Assembly (NCBI RefSeq): GCF_040954835.1
Contig: NC_090697.1
Span: 4,290,501-4,354,500 of the forward strand
Origin: Lepisosteus oculatus
Lineage: Eukaryota > Chordata > Actinopteri > Semionotiformes > Lepisosteidae
Direction of reading: 5' to 3'
DNA: 64,000 nucleotides
Part shown: positions 33,593-44,640 of the stretch, piece after piece
Numbering within the stretch: position 1 is the stretch's first letter
Layout of the letters: each line of letters starts with the position of its first letter
The notes under the pieces: generated by a model
Seen by the model: the letters and a program-made list of their open reading frames with translations, nothing else
Database searches by the model: none
What the model was told of the DNA's origin: nothing
Position numbers and translations under genes: made by a program

Positions 33593-34621
33593 ATGAAATC
33601 AACAGACCTGGAAATTAATTTGTTGGAATACTGCTTTGAAAATATGACATTGTCTTGTATAAAAGTTGTCAGATCTCCGGCAATTAAAGTGATTTTGTAC
33701 TGTGTTTTTTTACTGACTGTACTTATAACAATCTTTGGTAATCTGGTTGTGATCATTTCCATTTCTCACTTCAGACAACTCCACTTGCCAAGTAATCTGC
33801 TTATTTTGTCACTTGCAACTGCAGACTTCCTGCTTGGTTTATTTGTGCTTCCCTTCAGCATGATCAGGACGGTTGAATCCTGTTGGTATATGGGCTCTTT
33901 CTTCTGTAAATTGCATACGTCTATAGATCTTCTGTTGTGTTTAGCTTCAGTTTTTCATGTTTTCTTTATAGCTTTCTATCGTTATTATGCAGTCTGTCAC
34001 CCTCTTCACTACACTAGTAAAATGACCACTCAGGTGACTTTCCGATTCATAGTGGTCGGCTGGGTCTTTCCAACAATCTGTTCTATTGCTTTTATTTCCT
34101 TCCATTACCAGGACAAAGAAACTGAAAATACAGGCAGCAAGGTTGGATGTGAGGGCAGCTGCATATTGTTGTTCAATGAAATATTTAATTTTATGGATTC
34201 CCTGACATTTTATGTGGCATGCCTTATAACGCTTCTAATGTATGCTAGGATTTTTACTATTGCAAGAAAGCAAGCAAACCATATTAGTATGGAAGCCAGG
34301 ACCACATATCTTGAGCACAATAAAATACATTTCAAAGGAGGAAATGACCGCAAAGCTGTAAAAACATTGGGAATAGTTGTGGGTTGTTTTTTGTTTTGTT
34401 GGCTCCCTTTCATCACTGATAAGACAGTTGACCCGTATGTTAATTTTGATACTCCAGCTGTTGTGTATGATAGTTTCATATGGCTAGCTTATTTTAATTC
34501 CACTTTTAATCCATTTATATATGCTTTCTTTTTTCCATGGTTTCGAAAGGCACTAAAAATCATTGCAACATGTAAAATATTTAGACCGAACTCTTCTAGA
34601 ATACAGATTTATACTGAATAA
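33593..34621 (+). CDS. taar1: TAAR1-like receptor with altered DRY and TM5
   Basis: A 342-residue receptor closest to TAAR1. The match is clearest in TM3 (CKLHTSIDLLL), TM7 (NSTFNPFIYAFFFPWFRKAL) and the tail (KIF...NSSR). TAAR1 senses trace amines such as tyramine and phenethylamine and acts through Gs outside the olfactory system. Landmarks: sequon NMT at 17-19, C22, C105 (3.25), D112 (3.32), CEGSC at 186-190 in ECL2, and CWLPF in TM6. Odd points: the DRY motif reads YRY (129-131), CDP after it is CHP, P5.50 is replaced by alanine (A209), and there is an extra acidic residue D202 at 5.42 or 5.43. The frame is intact, so it is probably expressed, but G-protein coupling may differ. The stop codon overlaps an AATAAA; another is at 34737. 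Orthology to TAAR1 is inferred by eye. Confidence 0.85.
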   Translation: MKSTDLEINLLEYCFENMTLSCIKVVRSPAIKVILYCVFLLTVLITIFGNLVVIISISHFRQLHLPSNLLILSLATADFLLGLFVLPFSMIRTVESCWYMGSFFCKLHTSIDLLLCLASVFHVFFIAFYRYYAVCHPLHYTSKMTTQVTFRFIVVGWVFPTICSIAFISFHYQDKETENTGSKVGCEGSCILLFNEIFNFMDSLTFYVACLITLLMYARIFTIARKQANHISMEARTTYLEHNKIHFKGGNDRKAVKTLGIVVGCFLFCWLPFITDKTVDPYVNFDTPAVVYDSFIWLAYFNSTFNPFIYAFFFPWFRKALKIIATCKIFRPNSSRIQIYTE

Positions 34622-34744
34622 AAAATCAAGTAAGAAAATAATAATGAAAATTTCACATCTGTAATATTGTAAAAAATATCAAGCCAAGAAAATATGCCTT
34701 CGACAAAAGTCCGAAAATGATTTTCATTATGCTTTCAATAAACA

Positions 34745-36104
34745 TTTAAAGTTTGCACATATGAACCAAGTTTTTATTAACACCACAAAGAATGATGCTT
34801 TTCAAAGAGGTTTTCAAATCACTCAGAATACACACAAAAACACTGCATCTGTATCAATAAGTAGAACACAGAAAAGTAATAAGCCTCTCAGCTCAGAGAT
34901 CAATGCTTTAGATTATCCTGGCAATTCTTATATTTTAAATTTACTGTGTAACCATTTAATTGTGAGTCTTTTGACATATTGTATAAAGAGAAGCTAAAGA
35001 GACGCATTTAGATGATGTAGATATTGTTATAACCTGGTTAGTAAACTTACTAGTTTTAGTATTTTCTATTGATTTATGAACACCCTAACAGCTTTATCAA
35101 CTTTGAACAGATTACTGTACAAATTTTTTTTCTTTTCAACAGATAAATTAATACTATCATTAATTAAAACAGATAGTTACATGTGGGGCTTCTTTATTCG
35201 AACACTGATGGTTATTTTTTCAATTAAAAATGCAGATGATTTTTTTATTATTGTTATTGTTGTTGTTATTATTATCTTTTGACAAAACTACCATAATGTT
35301 CTACACAACAGTTTGAATTAAAAATTAGCTGCAATAATATGACAATGATCGAGTAGGTGGCTGCAAACAAAGAGGTAAAGTTTTATTCCATGATGTCCAT
35401 GATGAAAGGGAAAGAAAAGAAACACAACATCTCTTCACACTTGAGGGAAGGTTCCACAGTCGAAACATTGTGTTGTTTTTCTTTTCCTTTCGGACAATTA
35501 ACTGATAATATATGAGTGGTCATTTACAGAAGATGTTTTGTAACAGATTGTGAAGATGAAAATTAACAGAAGGCAAAAAATTAACAAAACAATTAAATGA
35601 AATGGAAGATGATCAAACAATGTTTACAAAAATTGTATAAAGTGGGGATTACAATGTTAAAAGAGAATTAAAATGTTTTAAATTGTAATCAAATATGTTT
35701 TGATGAATAAATAATATTATTATCAGCAATACCCCATAAGTAATTTCAAAGAACACACACAGCCAGCTTTGATGTTGTACTCAGTAACTAATCTACTGGA
35801 TAATCTTATCTACAAATACTCAGATACCTCTTTACTATTTCACTTTTCTGAAACCACTTTTCCGATAGCTTAAATAAGTATAATGATTCATAAAACATTT
35901 CCAAACAAAAAATATATATAAATTATAAATACGTCCATAATCAAAACCATCAAATGCATTAAATTGATTTTTATTATTATTTCCATTAAATGAAATTCCA
36001 CTAATTGAAACAAAAAACCCATGAATGTCTCATTTATTAACACTACAGATAACATTGTTTGTTATATGAATCGAATACTGTGTATAAAGCATTGTTGAAA
36101 CATA
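34745..36104. other. Intergenic AT-rich sequence
   Basis: No gene. A repeat fragment at about 35430-35500 (GAGGGAAGGTTCCACAGTCG) is distantly related to the one at 12235. A TTATTG-type microsatellite lies at about 35245-35278. Confidence 0.35.
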
Positions 36105-36330
36105 CAGATGCAGCCACTTAGATTTATTGGGTTGTAACCATTTAATTGTTGCGGCAAAGAACATAAGACAGTATCTTGAAAGATGCCGCCCAACAGCTTT
36201 TTATTTTTCAAATAATCTGTTGCAAGACTGCACTACTTTTAAAAGCAGCCAGGTGGCACAGTGATTTAACATGTAATGTGGAAGAATTGTGGCCTTCTGA
36301 GCTGAATGTATATAAAAAAGACCACTACTT
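36105..36330 (+). mobile_element. Fold-back family fragment
   Basis: CAGATGCAGCCACTTAG follows TA at 36103-36104. About 145 bases on, CAGGTGGCACAGTGATTTAA gives a tRNA-like A-box region. The rest diverges from the other copies and no inverted partner was found. Confidence 0.5.
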
Positions 36331-36399
36331 GTGATTTCACGAGGAATGACAGCAGCTGAAAGCTTGGGAGAAATTAGAATCGTTTATTGTGATGTGGAG

Positions 36400-36640
36400 A
36401 TTTGGCGTAACCCGCTTGGCTGAGGGCCAACCTCCCGGCCGTTGGACGGGGAGGATAGGACCCCCATGCGACCAATGGGGTAGCTGCAAAGGTGGAGAGG
36501 GGGTGGAGGAGGGATGCAGAAAACGAACGAGGAAGAGGAGAGGGTGACGTTTGATATTTATGGAGACCGGTTGCTTACGTCGGGATTAGTGAGAATTGCA
36601 GCAGCTGTGTCGAATGAGCGCGGCTGCCTTCATTCCTCCC
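36400..36640. other. GC-rich anonymous block
   Basis: A patch with GGGCCAACCTCCCGGCCGTT and several CpGs stands out from AT-rich surroundings. The frame at 36514-36831 has no recognisable family. Probably a repeat fragment. Confidence 0.3.
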
Positions 36641-37164
36641 GAACTTTCATTAAAAACTCCATTTATTTTCACAAAAATTACTTAAAATATCTGTTACCTA
36701 ACTGTATTTTCAGAAAAAAAACAGTTGAGCTTTTTATGCACATTAATGCACAGGCAACATTGCAGTTTTACTGTGGCATACAGTACATGGGTTCATATTA
36801 TAAAAACGTAGTAAATAAATTAAAAACTTAATAAATTTGGGAAAGTAACTATTAGTCTAATAATGACAACTAACGTATTCCACATGTGGATTTGTGACAG
36901 ATTACTGGGAAAAGGTAGAAATGAATGCTTTGTTTTTTTCCATTGGTTTCTATAGTGGTTTGATCAAAGCTAGCAACAGTATACACATACTATACTAATG
37001 GCTTTAAAATCATACAGTATCATACTCTATTTACTGTATGTACAGTATATTTATATAGTATACTGATCATATTGGATTTCATTGACTTGTATGCTACTGT
37101 TTCTGGATATTTGAAGAAATGACTTCATATGATTTGCATGTATTGGTGAAATTGTCCCACTTCC

Positions 37165-37400
37165 TCTCAAAAGACAGTCAGGAGTCTGTCTCAGAAGTTA
37201 AAAGAAGTTTTTATTTCATGAGCATCAGTGCGGAAGAGATTAAATTAGAACAGTCCTTAAATATTTTTCTGTTATCTCTCACACTTCCCTGTGCTGATCA
37301 GATTGGCAGCATTCCAAGATCACACTCTTCTTCCTCTTCCCTATTTGCCAAAGAGAACTTCTTTTTAACACAATTGGTTACTTGTGGTAGTTTCGTAGCA
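37165..37400 (+). repeat. hAT-related repeat fragment
   Basis: GGAGTCTGTCTCAGAAGTTA and AAATATTTTTCTGTTA match the minus strand of 45020-45295, a region inside the hAT element at 44779-46058. No hAT termini were seen here, so this is an internal fragment of a relative. Confidence 0.65.
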
Positions 37401-37732
37401 CTTATTCCCATATTACACAGTATAGATTACATAGTAGCCCCTGTGTCCTGCATTCTTTCATTCCAGTTCAGACTAGTTCTATAAAATACTGCAGATTCAG
37501 CAGGAAAAGTATCATACTGCATTTCATTGACTTGTTTACAGAGTCCCTCTCAACACATATGGCACGTTGTGAATTGCACTCCCTGTTCACATATTTGATT
37601 CATGTGGGCGACATTTTACAACTGCAGTACACGCTGTGATGCAAATATGTTAAAAGAGACCATACCATTCTACAGCACATTGATTACGCCACTTAAATGT
37701 CCTGTCCAGCTTCTATGACAGGGTTTGCAATA

Positions 37733-37981
37733 TTCCGTAGCGCTTTCGGGTTCACATGGGTATGCGCCCTCGCCGCTGGTGCCTCAGGTCGGCCCCCCAC
37801 CGCTGGGGACTCAAACCCAGGCCTCCGGCATCACTCAACAGGGACCCAACCAGCTGAGCTAAAGGGAAATCTTCCCTCAGCCCGGCGGCTGCGGTCCCTG
37901 CTATTCACAGGGAAGGGCGGTGACGTCACCGCGCTGGTAAACCAGCTCGCACAACCTGCAATGTCGGCCGTATGCGTTACA
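37733..37981 (-). mobile_element. Short LTR-like repeat with tRNA-like promoter, copy 2
   Basis: Read on the minus strand it begins TGTAACGCAT and carries GTGACGTCACCGCCCTTCCC. It then has TTAGCTCAGCTGGTTGGG, a near-perfect tRNA A box, and GGGTTTGAGTCCC, a B box, about 40 bases later. It is a relative of 57592-57825. Its far end is mutated (CCGTAGCGCT). Possible duplicated flank ATAT/ATAC with one mismatch. Confidence 0.65.
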
Positions 37982-37989
37982 ATACAGTT

Positions 37990-38654
37990 TGTGTTGATTC
38001 CATAGAAGAGATGGAATATCTCACCAGAAGTTAGAGTGAAACACCACCTGCTGCAGGCTGAGTATGGTATTTTTAAAATGAAAAACATAGTGAGGTTGTG
38101 GTGTTTGTGTGAGAGAACAAAAAGATGAAGTAGTTTCAAAAGAGAGAGAAAGTGATTGTAAAGTGAGCTATATGAAAGTCAGCGATCACGTACAAACCAG
38201 CCCACAGAGGGTGAGGCCTGGGTGTTTTACAAAGATTTTTTATATAAAGTGGAATTTACATACTGTATGTCAGGTCTTAGGTTAGCTTGGATGAATGTGA
38301 CTTGTAAACATATCTTAATACATTATTTGTGATTGATTTTCTCTTAATTTGCTTCCCCATTTATTAAAATACTACATCACAGTGATGGGGACACAGAAAA
38401 TCATCTACCTATAAATGTTACTGGTCTATATTCCCTTGCAATTATAGGTGTGAAATTGTTCACTTTTATTATTTATTCACAAGGTAAGCTTGTGGCAGGA
38501 CCTGACTTTATATTTATATTTTTAACCATATTTATTTGATTACTCAACCATCCCAGTTTACTTTATATATTCATGTTTATATTAATTCAGATCAAGCTAT
38601 ATGATTTCAGTGGTATTCAAATGTATTAATATAGTTCTTTTGTTGCATTAACTT
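37990..38654. other. Intergenic AT-rich sequence
   Basis: I see no gene or recognised repeat between the LTR-like repeat and the TAAR upstream block. Confidence 0.3.
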
Positions 38655-39004
38655 TTTTTGGGATTTTATTGAAGATGTTACAACTATACCTATAGTTCAG
38701 GATACGAGTCAAGTAACAAAACAGGTTAGCTCTAATGAGATCTCTAGACTCTTCACACCTTCTCATTTAATCAAAAACAAACATACTCATACCCACACAC
38801 AAGCACAGAAGCAGGAGGAGTTACTAAAATCTCTTTAAAAACCAAGGAGAAGCAGAGACAAGATTTACTGTATATTACTCGAATCCTTAAAGTTAGAGCC
38901 ATTTTAAGTTGGGTTAATATGGTACTTTTAAGGGTACAGAGTGGAATTCTGAGTTTCTTTTTGCAATTTCAAAGCCATTTTTCGATCATTTTATTTCTTG
39001 TATA
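38655..39004 (+). promoter_or_regulatory. Conserved upstream block of TAAR gene 4
   Basis: This is the counterpart of 22235-22591, alignable almost to the start codon. TTTAAAAACCAAGGAGAAGC at about 38834 holds the TATA-like position. Conservation between paralogues may reflect recent duplication rather than function. Confidence 0.58.
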
Positions 39005-40039
39005 ATGGAATTAAAAGAAGTGAGAGGACATCAAATAGTGCAGTACTGTTTTCCATCTGACAATACATCTTGCCCGAAAGAAACCCGATCCACCGTTGTT
39101 TATGTAATCTTATATGTTTTCTTTATATCAGTGGTGGTGCTGACAGTGTGTGGAAACCTGATGGTGATCATTTCTATCTCTCACTTCAAGCAGCTGCACA
39201 CACCAACTAACTTCCTCCTGCTCTCTCTGGCTGTGGCGGACCTACTAGTTGGGCTGATTGTGATGCCATTTGTGATGATTAGATATATAGAAACTTGTTG
39301 GTATTTTGGGAGAATGTTTTGTATTATTTTTTACTCAGTTCTTTGCATTCTTACAGTTGTTTCTCTTAGCAATGTTATATTTATAAGTATTGATAGATAT
39401 TTTGCAGTGTGTGACCCATTACAATATTCTAATAAAATTACAGTTAATTTCACATGTTTTTGTATAATACTCAGTTGGACATTCTCTGTACTTTACGTGG
39501 TGGTTGTTGTTAATTTTAACATTAACTTTAAAAGCACAGAAGGCCTCAATGCCTGTCTAGGAGAATGTTTGTTTGAAATTAGTGCACCCTGGGTTATAGT
39601 TGACATGTTAGTTTCTTTTATTTTGCCTTGCTCTGTTATGATAGCTCTTTATATAAAAATATTTATTGTTGCTAAGAGGCATGCACGAGTGATCAAAACT
39701 GTTACTGAACAACTGAAGTGTAAGAAGAGAAGCAACAGTAAAATTCCCAAAAGATCAGAAAGGAAAGCAGCCAAAACCTTAATAAGTGTAGTGGCTGCAT
39801 TCCTTTTATGTTGGATGCCTTATTACATTGGCAGTATAGTTGAAGGAAGCCTTAGTGTCTCTTCTTCAGCTCAAGTAATTAATGCTCTAATCTTTCTTGC
39901 AAATTTTAACTCTGCAATGAATCCTGTTATTTATGCTTTGTTTTATCCCTGGTTTCAGAAGTCAATTAAAGAAATATTAACATTCAGAATATGTTATCCA
40001 TCATCCACTTTAATTAATCTGTTTACTGAACATCATTAA
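39005..40039 (+). CDS. Trace amine-associated receptor lacking D3.32, with D5.42
   Basis: A 344-residue receptor, closest to the gene at 22592 and parent of the pseudogene just downstream. Landmarks occupy the same residue numbers as in that paralogue: sequon NTS at 20-22, N51, D79, C106, DRYFAV at 130-135, CLGEC at 184-188, D200 (5.42), P208, CWMPYY in TM6, NSAMNPVIYALFYPWF in TM7. Position 3.32 (residue 113) is leucine. Most differences from the paralogue lie in TM3-TM5 and ECL2, the ligand-facing parts. It should be a membrane amine receptor of olfactory neurons using the TM5 aspartate; the ligand is inferred, not shown. The ATG at 39005 aligns with the paralogue's start. Confidence 0.93.
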   Translation: MELKEVRGHQIVQYCFPSDNTSCPKETRSTVVYVILYVFFISVVVLTVCGNLMVIISISHFKQLHTPTNFLLLSLAVADLLVGLIVMPFVMIRYIETCWYFGRMFCIIFYSVLCILTVVSLSNVIFISIDRYFAVCDPLQYSNKITVNFTCFCIILSWTFSVLYVVVVVNFNINFKSTEGLNACLGECLFEISAPWVIVDMLVSFILPCSVMIALYIKIFIVAKRHARVIKTVTEQLKCKKRSNSKIPKRSERKAAKTLISVVAAFLLCWMPYYIGSIVEGSLSVSSSAQVINALIFLANFNSAMNPVIYALFYPWFQKSIKEILTFRICYPSSTLINLFTEHH

Positions 40040-40266
40040 AGTTTGCTTACCATTTGAACTTCAACAGCTTTTATGTTTAGGAATTTCTTTTGATCAAGAT
40101 TCAGTAATGAAAAATGAAGCACAGAAATTATAGGACATGGAAACAGTGTACTGAAAACATCTGCATGTTTTCATTAGTGGAATATTTTTTCCTTCTAATG
40201 ACATGTTCTTTTTTCACTTTTATTTAATTAAATGTTAACAAAAACATGATTAATTATTTATCATTT

Positions 40267-41216
40267 CATACATCTTGCCCGAAAGAAACCCGATCCACTG
40301 TTGTTTATGTAATCTTATATGTGTTCTTTATATCAGTGGTGATGCTGACAGTGTGTGGAAACCTGATGGTGATTATTTCTATCTCTCACTTCAAGCAGCT
40401 GCATACACCAACTAACTTCCTCCTGCTCTCTCTGGCTGTGGCAGACTTTCTAATAGGGCTGATTGTGATGCCTTTGGCAATGATCAGATATATAGAAACC
40501 TGTTGGTATTTTGGGAGGATGTTTTGTATTATTTTTTACTCAGTTCTTTGCATTCTTACAGTTGTTTCTCTTAGCAATGTTATCTTTATAAGTATTGATA
40601 GATTTTTTGCAGTGTGTGACCCATAACAATATTCTAATAAAATTACAGTTAATTTCACATGTTTTTGTATAATACTCAGTTGGACATTCTCTGTACTTTA
40701 CGTGGTGGTTGTTGTAAATTTTAACATTAACTTCAAAAGCACAGAAGGCCTCAATGCCTGTCTAGGAGAATGTTTGTTTGAAATGAGTGCACCCTGGGTT
40801 ATAGTTGACATGTTAGTTTCTTTTATTTTGCCTTGCTCTGTTATGATAACTCTTTATATAAAAATATTTATTGTTGCTAAAAGGCATGCACGAGTGATCA
40901 AAACTGTTACTGAACAACTGAAGTGTAAGAAGAGAAGCAACAGTAAAATTTCTAAAAGATCAGAAAGGAAAGCAGCCAAAACCTTAGTAAGTGTAGTGGC
41001 TGCATTCCTTTTATGTTGGATGCCTTATTACATTGGCAGTATAGTTGAAGGAAGCATTAGTGTCTCTTCTTCAGCTCAAGTAATTAATGCTCTAATCTTT
41101 CTTGTAAATTTTAACTCTGCAATGAATCCTGTTATTTATGCTTTGTTTTATCCCTGGTTTCAGAATATGTTATCCATCATCCACTTTAATTAATCTGTTT
41201 ACTGAACATCATTAAA
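40267..41216 (+). pseudogene. TAAR pseudogene, tandem partial copy of the 39005 gene
   Basis: This copy starts abruptly within the coding region, at the equivalent of residue 21 or so (CATCTTGCCCGAAAGAAACC), fused to what matches the parent's 3' flank. It lacks promoter, start codon and N-terminus. Two further lesions are visible. TTA after GACCCA has become TAA (40624-40626), stopping translation after the DRY region. A 29-bp deletion near 41167, between two TTCAGAA repeats, shifts the frame at the C-terminal tail. Otherwise the sequence is nearly identical to the parent, so the event is recent. The duplicated unit is about 1.2 kb, in direct orientation. Confidence 0.93.
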
Positions 41217-41449
41217 GTTTGCTTACCATTTGAACTTCAACAGATTTTATGTTTAGGAATTTCTTTTGATCACTATTCAGTAATGAAATAGTACAGAAAT
41301 GATAGGACATGAAAACAGTGTACTGATGTTTTCATCAGTGGAATATTTTTTCCTTCTGATGACATGTTCTTTTTCACTTTTATTTAATTAAATGTTAACA
41401 AAAACATGATTTTTTCTTTAGGATTAATTTTGATTAATTAAAAACATGA

Positions 41450-42332
41450 TTAATTCTTAATCATTTCATTATAGAAAATATATCAATCAATTGCTCTGCA
41501 CTGTTAATGCTTGAATGGTGAGTGTTTTTATCTGCAAACATAATTTTACAATTCATTTATACTACAACGTTGCCCAGTTTGTGTAATCTATCATATTACA
41601 TTTGGTTTATTGAAAAAAAAAACATTTTTATTGTCATACCTGGATGCCCAATGAAGTGGCTTTAATTTGCAATTAATAATAGTAAAAATTGTATATTTCT
41701 AAACAATTACTAAATGTGTGGGTTGTTTTTATTGCCTGTTGTCTATTATTCCAAATAATTATAAAATAAAAGTTATTTTCTTTTTCCAAAACTGAGCCAG
41801 TTCTGAAATGTTTATTATGATGTTGATGCATTACAATTTTCATCTCATGACATGAATATTATTTCGGATTCAAGTCAGGGCTTTGGCTGGGTTACTAAAG
41901 GTAATTTAATCTCTTCTTGTCAAGTTTCTCCAGTATGGGTCTGGTATTGCACTTCAAGTCATTGTCTATAAACAAAAAAATTGACTTTAAGAACCAGTTT
42001 TAGATCTCGAATAACTGAAATCATTTTTCCTATAGTTAGCTGAAAATAAAAACAGCAGTATAACGTAATAAATACCTAATGTATACAATGTATACACAGT
42101 AGATGGTAGTGGTAGCTAAATATAAGTACACAACAGTATTTAGCCTTTTTCATAAATATTTTATGCATCAAAGTAATGGTAATTTACAGTGAGTTGTGGT
42201 TTTAACATCCGTGTTCTAACATTATAAGGTATATACAGTATTCTGTACTTCATAAAAAGTTATAATGTTTTATCCTTTTCTAAGAATACGTTGGAATATA
42301 TTGGAAAAAAAGTTGTACAGATTGCTTACACT
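41450..42332. other. Intergenic AT-rich sequence
   Basis: No gene or recognised repeat. The 41217-41450 stretch before it repeats the 3' flank of the 39005 gene as part of the tandem duplication. Confidence 0.4.
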
Positions 42333-42590
42333 TACAGTATATAGCGCTTTTCTGGACACTCCACTCAAAGCGCTTTACAGGTAATGAGGATCCCCTCCAC
42401 CACCACCAGTGTGCAGCCCCACCTGGATGATGCGACGGCAGCCGTAGCGCGCCAGAACGCTCACCACACAATTCATAGAGGGGGATTATTAGGAGGCCAT
42501 GATTGGTAAGGGCCAATGGGAAATTTGGCCAGGACGCCGGGGTTACACCCCTACTCTTTTCGAGAAACACCCAGGGATTTTTAATGACCA
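42333..42590 (-). mobile_element. LINE-mobilised repeat with UnaL2-type tail, copy 2
   Basis: The reverse complement matches 8848-9127, ending in GAGTGTCCAGAAAAGCGCTA. Its 5' side gives way abruptly at about 42592 to telomere-like sequence. Confidence 0.7.
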
Positions 42591-42600
42591 CAGAGTGAGT

Positions 42601-42640
42601 CTAACCTAACCCTAACCCAAACCCTAACTCTAACCCAGAT
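42601..42640 (+). repeat. Interstitial telomere-like tract
   Basis: Imperfect CCCTAA units (CTAACCTAACCCTAACCCAA and CCCTAACTCTAACCC) run for about 40 bases on the plus strand. The array is short and degenerate, directly after the retroposon at 42333-42590. Confidence 0.8.
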
Positions 42641-42649
42641 CTGCCCCAG

Positions 42650-43275
42650 GCCTAGACTGCAGCAAAAGACCTCATGAATTCGCTGGCGCAACTGTGAACG
42701 CCTGTGTGGTCACCACAGCGACATACAGTTGGACTCTTGTCAACAATCTGAAGAATTTCTATTCATCAGTAGTGCCAGGCTGGGAACGAACAAGTCTTCT
42801 TCCTGTTTTAGAGTGAGTTGCCCTGGACCACATAGTCACTTTTCTGTGCACAGACTTTATTTTTCCTAGCCCAGCCAAGATGCTAGCAAGAGGGTGGTCC
42901 TTGGAGAGAATGCTGTCTAGCGTGCTGCAGCAGCAGAAATTTCTTCTTCCTTCTTCCACGACTTGGAGCTGCACCAGGATTGGTTTGGCCCCAAGCCAGA
43001 CCTGAGCCCAATGATGCTGGTTGAACGCCTCTGCAACAGAGCCTGCCAGCTGGTCTTTTGTGTCCGTTCCCTGGGAAATCCAAATCCTAATCTGGATAAG
43101 TAACTCAATATTCTACATTGCATCTCGAGAATTCAGTTGTTACCTCAAGACAAGTTGATATCAATTTAATTCATATAAGTAATGTATTTACTTTTGAGTA
43201 TCTAATGTAGTTGTATTCATGAGACTAAATTAACAAAACGGTATAGTTGAATGGTATACTGAATGCATATTACTT
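42650..43275 (-). mobile_element. Reverse-strand fragment related to the solo LTR
   Basis: The minus strand of 43085-43270 aligns with 16920-17110: shared phrases include CTACATTAGATACTCAAA and GAATTAAATTGATATCAACT. The adjoining 42650-43080 is GC-richer and may be the diverged continuation of the same LTR, but I cannot align it with confidence. Confidence 0.6.
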
Positions 43276-44009
43276 GTTTGTATTTCTTTCTGTTTTGTAT
43301 CTCGTCATTATTATACATCTTGCATTTTTGTGCCATCTCTATACAGGCTGACTGATAAATTTTTATATGCATAGTTTTATGTATTATTTATGTGATTATG
43401 TATCACTTCCGGTTCTAGTCGAGAGGGAACGCTAGCGCATTTGGCTGCCACTCCTCTCACCAGTTTTTCATGTTTTATTTACTTACTTATTTACTTTATC
43501 TACTTATATATGTTTTTTTTCCTTTTTCTTCTCGGCAACACTGATTTCTAATTGATCTGTTTTTATCCGCTTCACGTTATCCGCTTCACGTTACAAATTT
43601 ACAAATGCGACCTCCACTTGCGTTGTGAATTTGCTGAAGACCTTCACCACCTGCTATCGCCTTACTCTGGATTTCCTTCCCGTCTTGTTACACCGTCTTG
43701 ATTCATCGATCATGTCTCTGAGGTACACTGCACTGCAACTTCTTCAACTAAAACAAAGCTACTTCTTGGTGAAAGACACATTCGATTCTTGCCATATTAC
43801 TGGGATTTTACGACCGAGTCGCTACATCCATCACAGCAAAGGACGACGTTTCTTTCAGTCGTCTGACAGCGGAGTCTCTATCCCTGCCTTTCGGTGCATG
43901 ACTGTTAAGTCCATCTTGTATCGGCTCAGACCTCATAAATCTTCTCTTACTACTGCACCTGGAGAGCACTCCGCTTCCCCCTGAATCCCCGAGACTGGCT
44001 AGATCAGCG

Positions 44010-44640
44010 CTACTCAATTCCTGCTCCATAAACATCAAGGCTCTTCTTTTATGTGACACTATCAAAGAAAAAAAGCTGGACCTTCTGTGCTCAACCGAAA
44101 CCTGGCACAAATAAAATGATGGACTCTTGTTTAACCAATTAGTCCCTCCTGGGTATGGTTTGTTTGACCTTCCGCGTCTTTCAGGCAGAGGTGGGGGCAT
44201 CATTGTTATTTACAACCTTTTTTACAATCTAAGTCCTATTACTATACCTCCTCCCTCTTCTTTTGAGTGCCTTGTTTTAAATGTTTCTATCCCCCAATCT
44301 ACTATTATTGCCACAGTTTATAGACCACCCAAACCCAGTGAAGCCTTCTTGGGTGAATCTGCTGATTTTCTCTCATTGTTATGCCTTAAGTTTAAAAGGA
44401 TCCTTATTCTAGGGGACTTTAATACACACATCGATTCATCGATTCAAGGTCTTCCAGTCTGGCTAAAGACTTCCTTTCTCTACTGGGATGTTTTAATCTT
44501 ACTCAGTTTGTTTGTACCCCTACACATAACATCTAAGGACACACCTTAGATGTAATTATTGCAAATGGATCTTTTGTCTCCCACTGCTCTCCCCTTGATC
44601 TAGGCCTCTCTGACCACTTAGCCATTCTTTTAGCTTAGCT
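44010..44640 (+). pseudogene. L2-like LINE endonuclease region
   Basis: Broken frames carry the motif order of the apurinic-like endonuclease of LINEs: CSTETW near 44090, then a stop (TAA after CACAAA), GRGGGIIVIY near 44190, ATVYRPPKPSE near 44310, ILGDFNTHID near 44400 and, after a frameshift, SDHLAILL near 44610. This enzyme nicks target DNA to start reverse transcription. At least one stop and one frameshift disable it. Confidence 0.8.

Noticed and set aside
36514-36831. 105-codon open frame
   Set aside because: It starts in a GC-rich repeat-like block and runs into AT-rich sequence without recognisable domains.
40702-41193. Separate short receptor gene
   Set aside because: It is the in-frame continuation of the pseudogene after the nonsense codon at 40624-40626 and starts with GTG.
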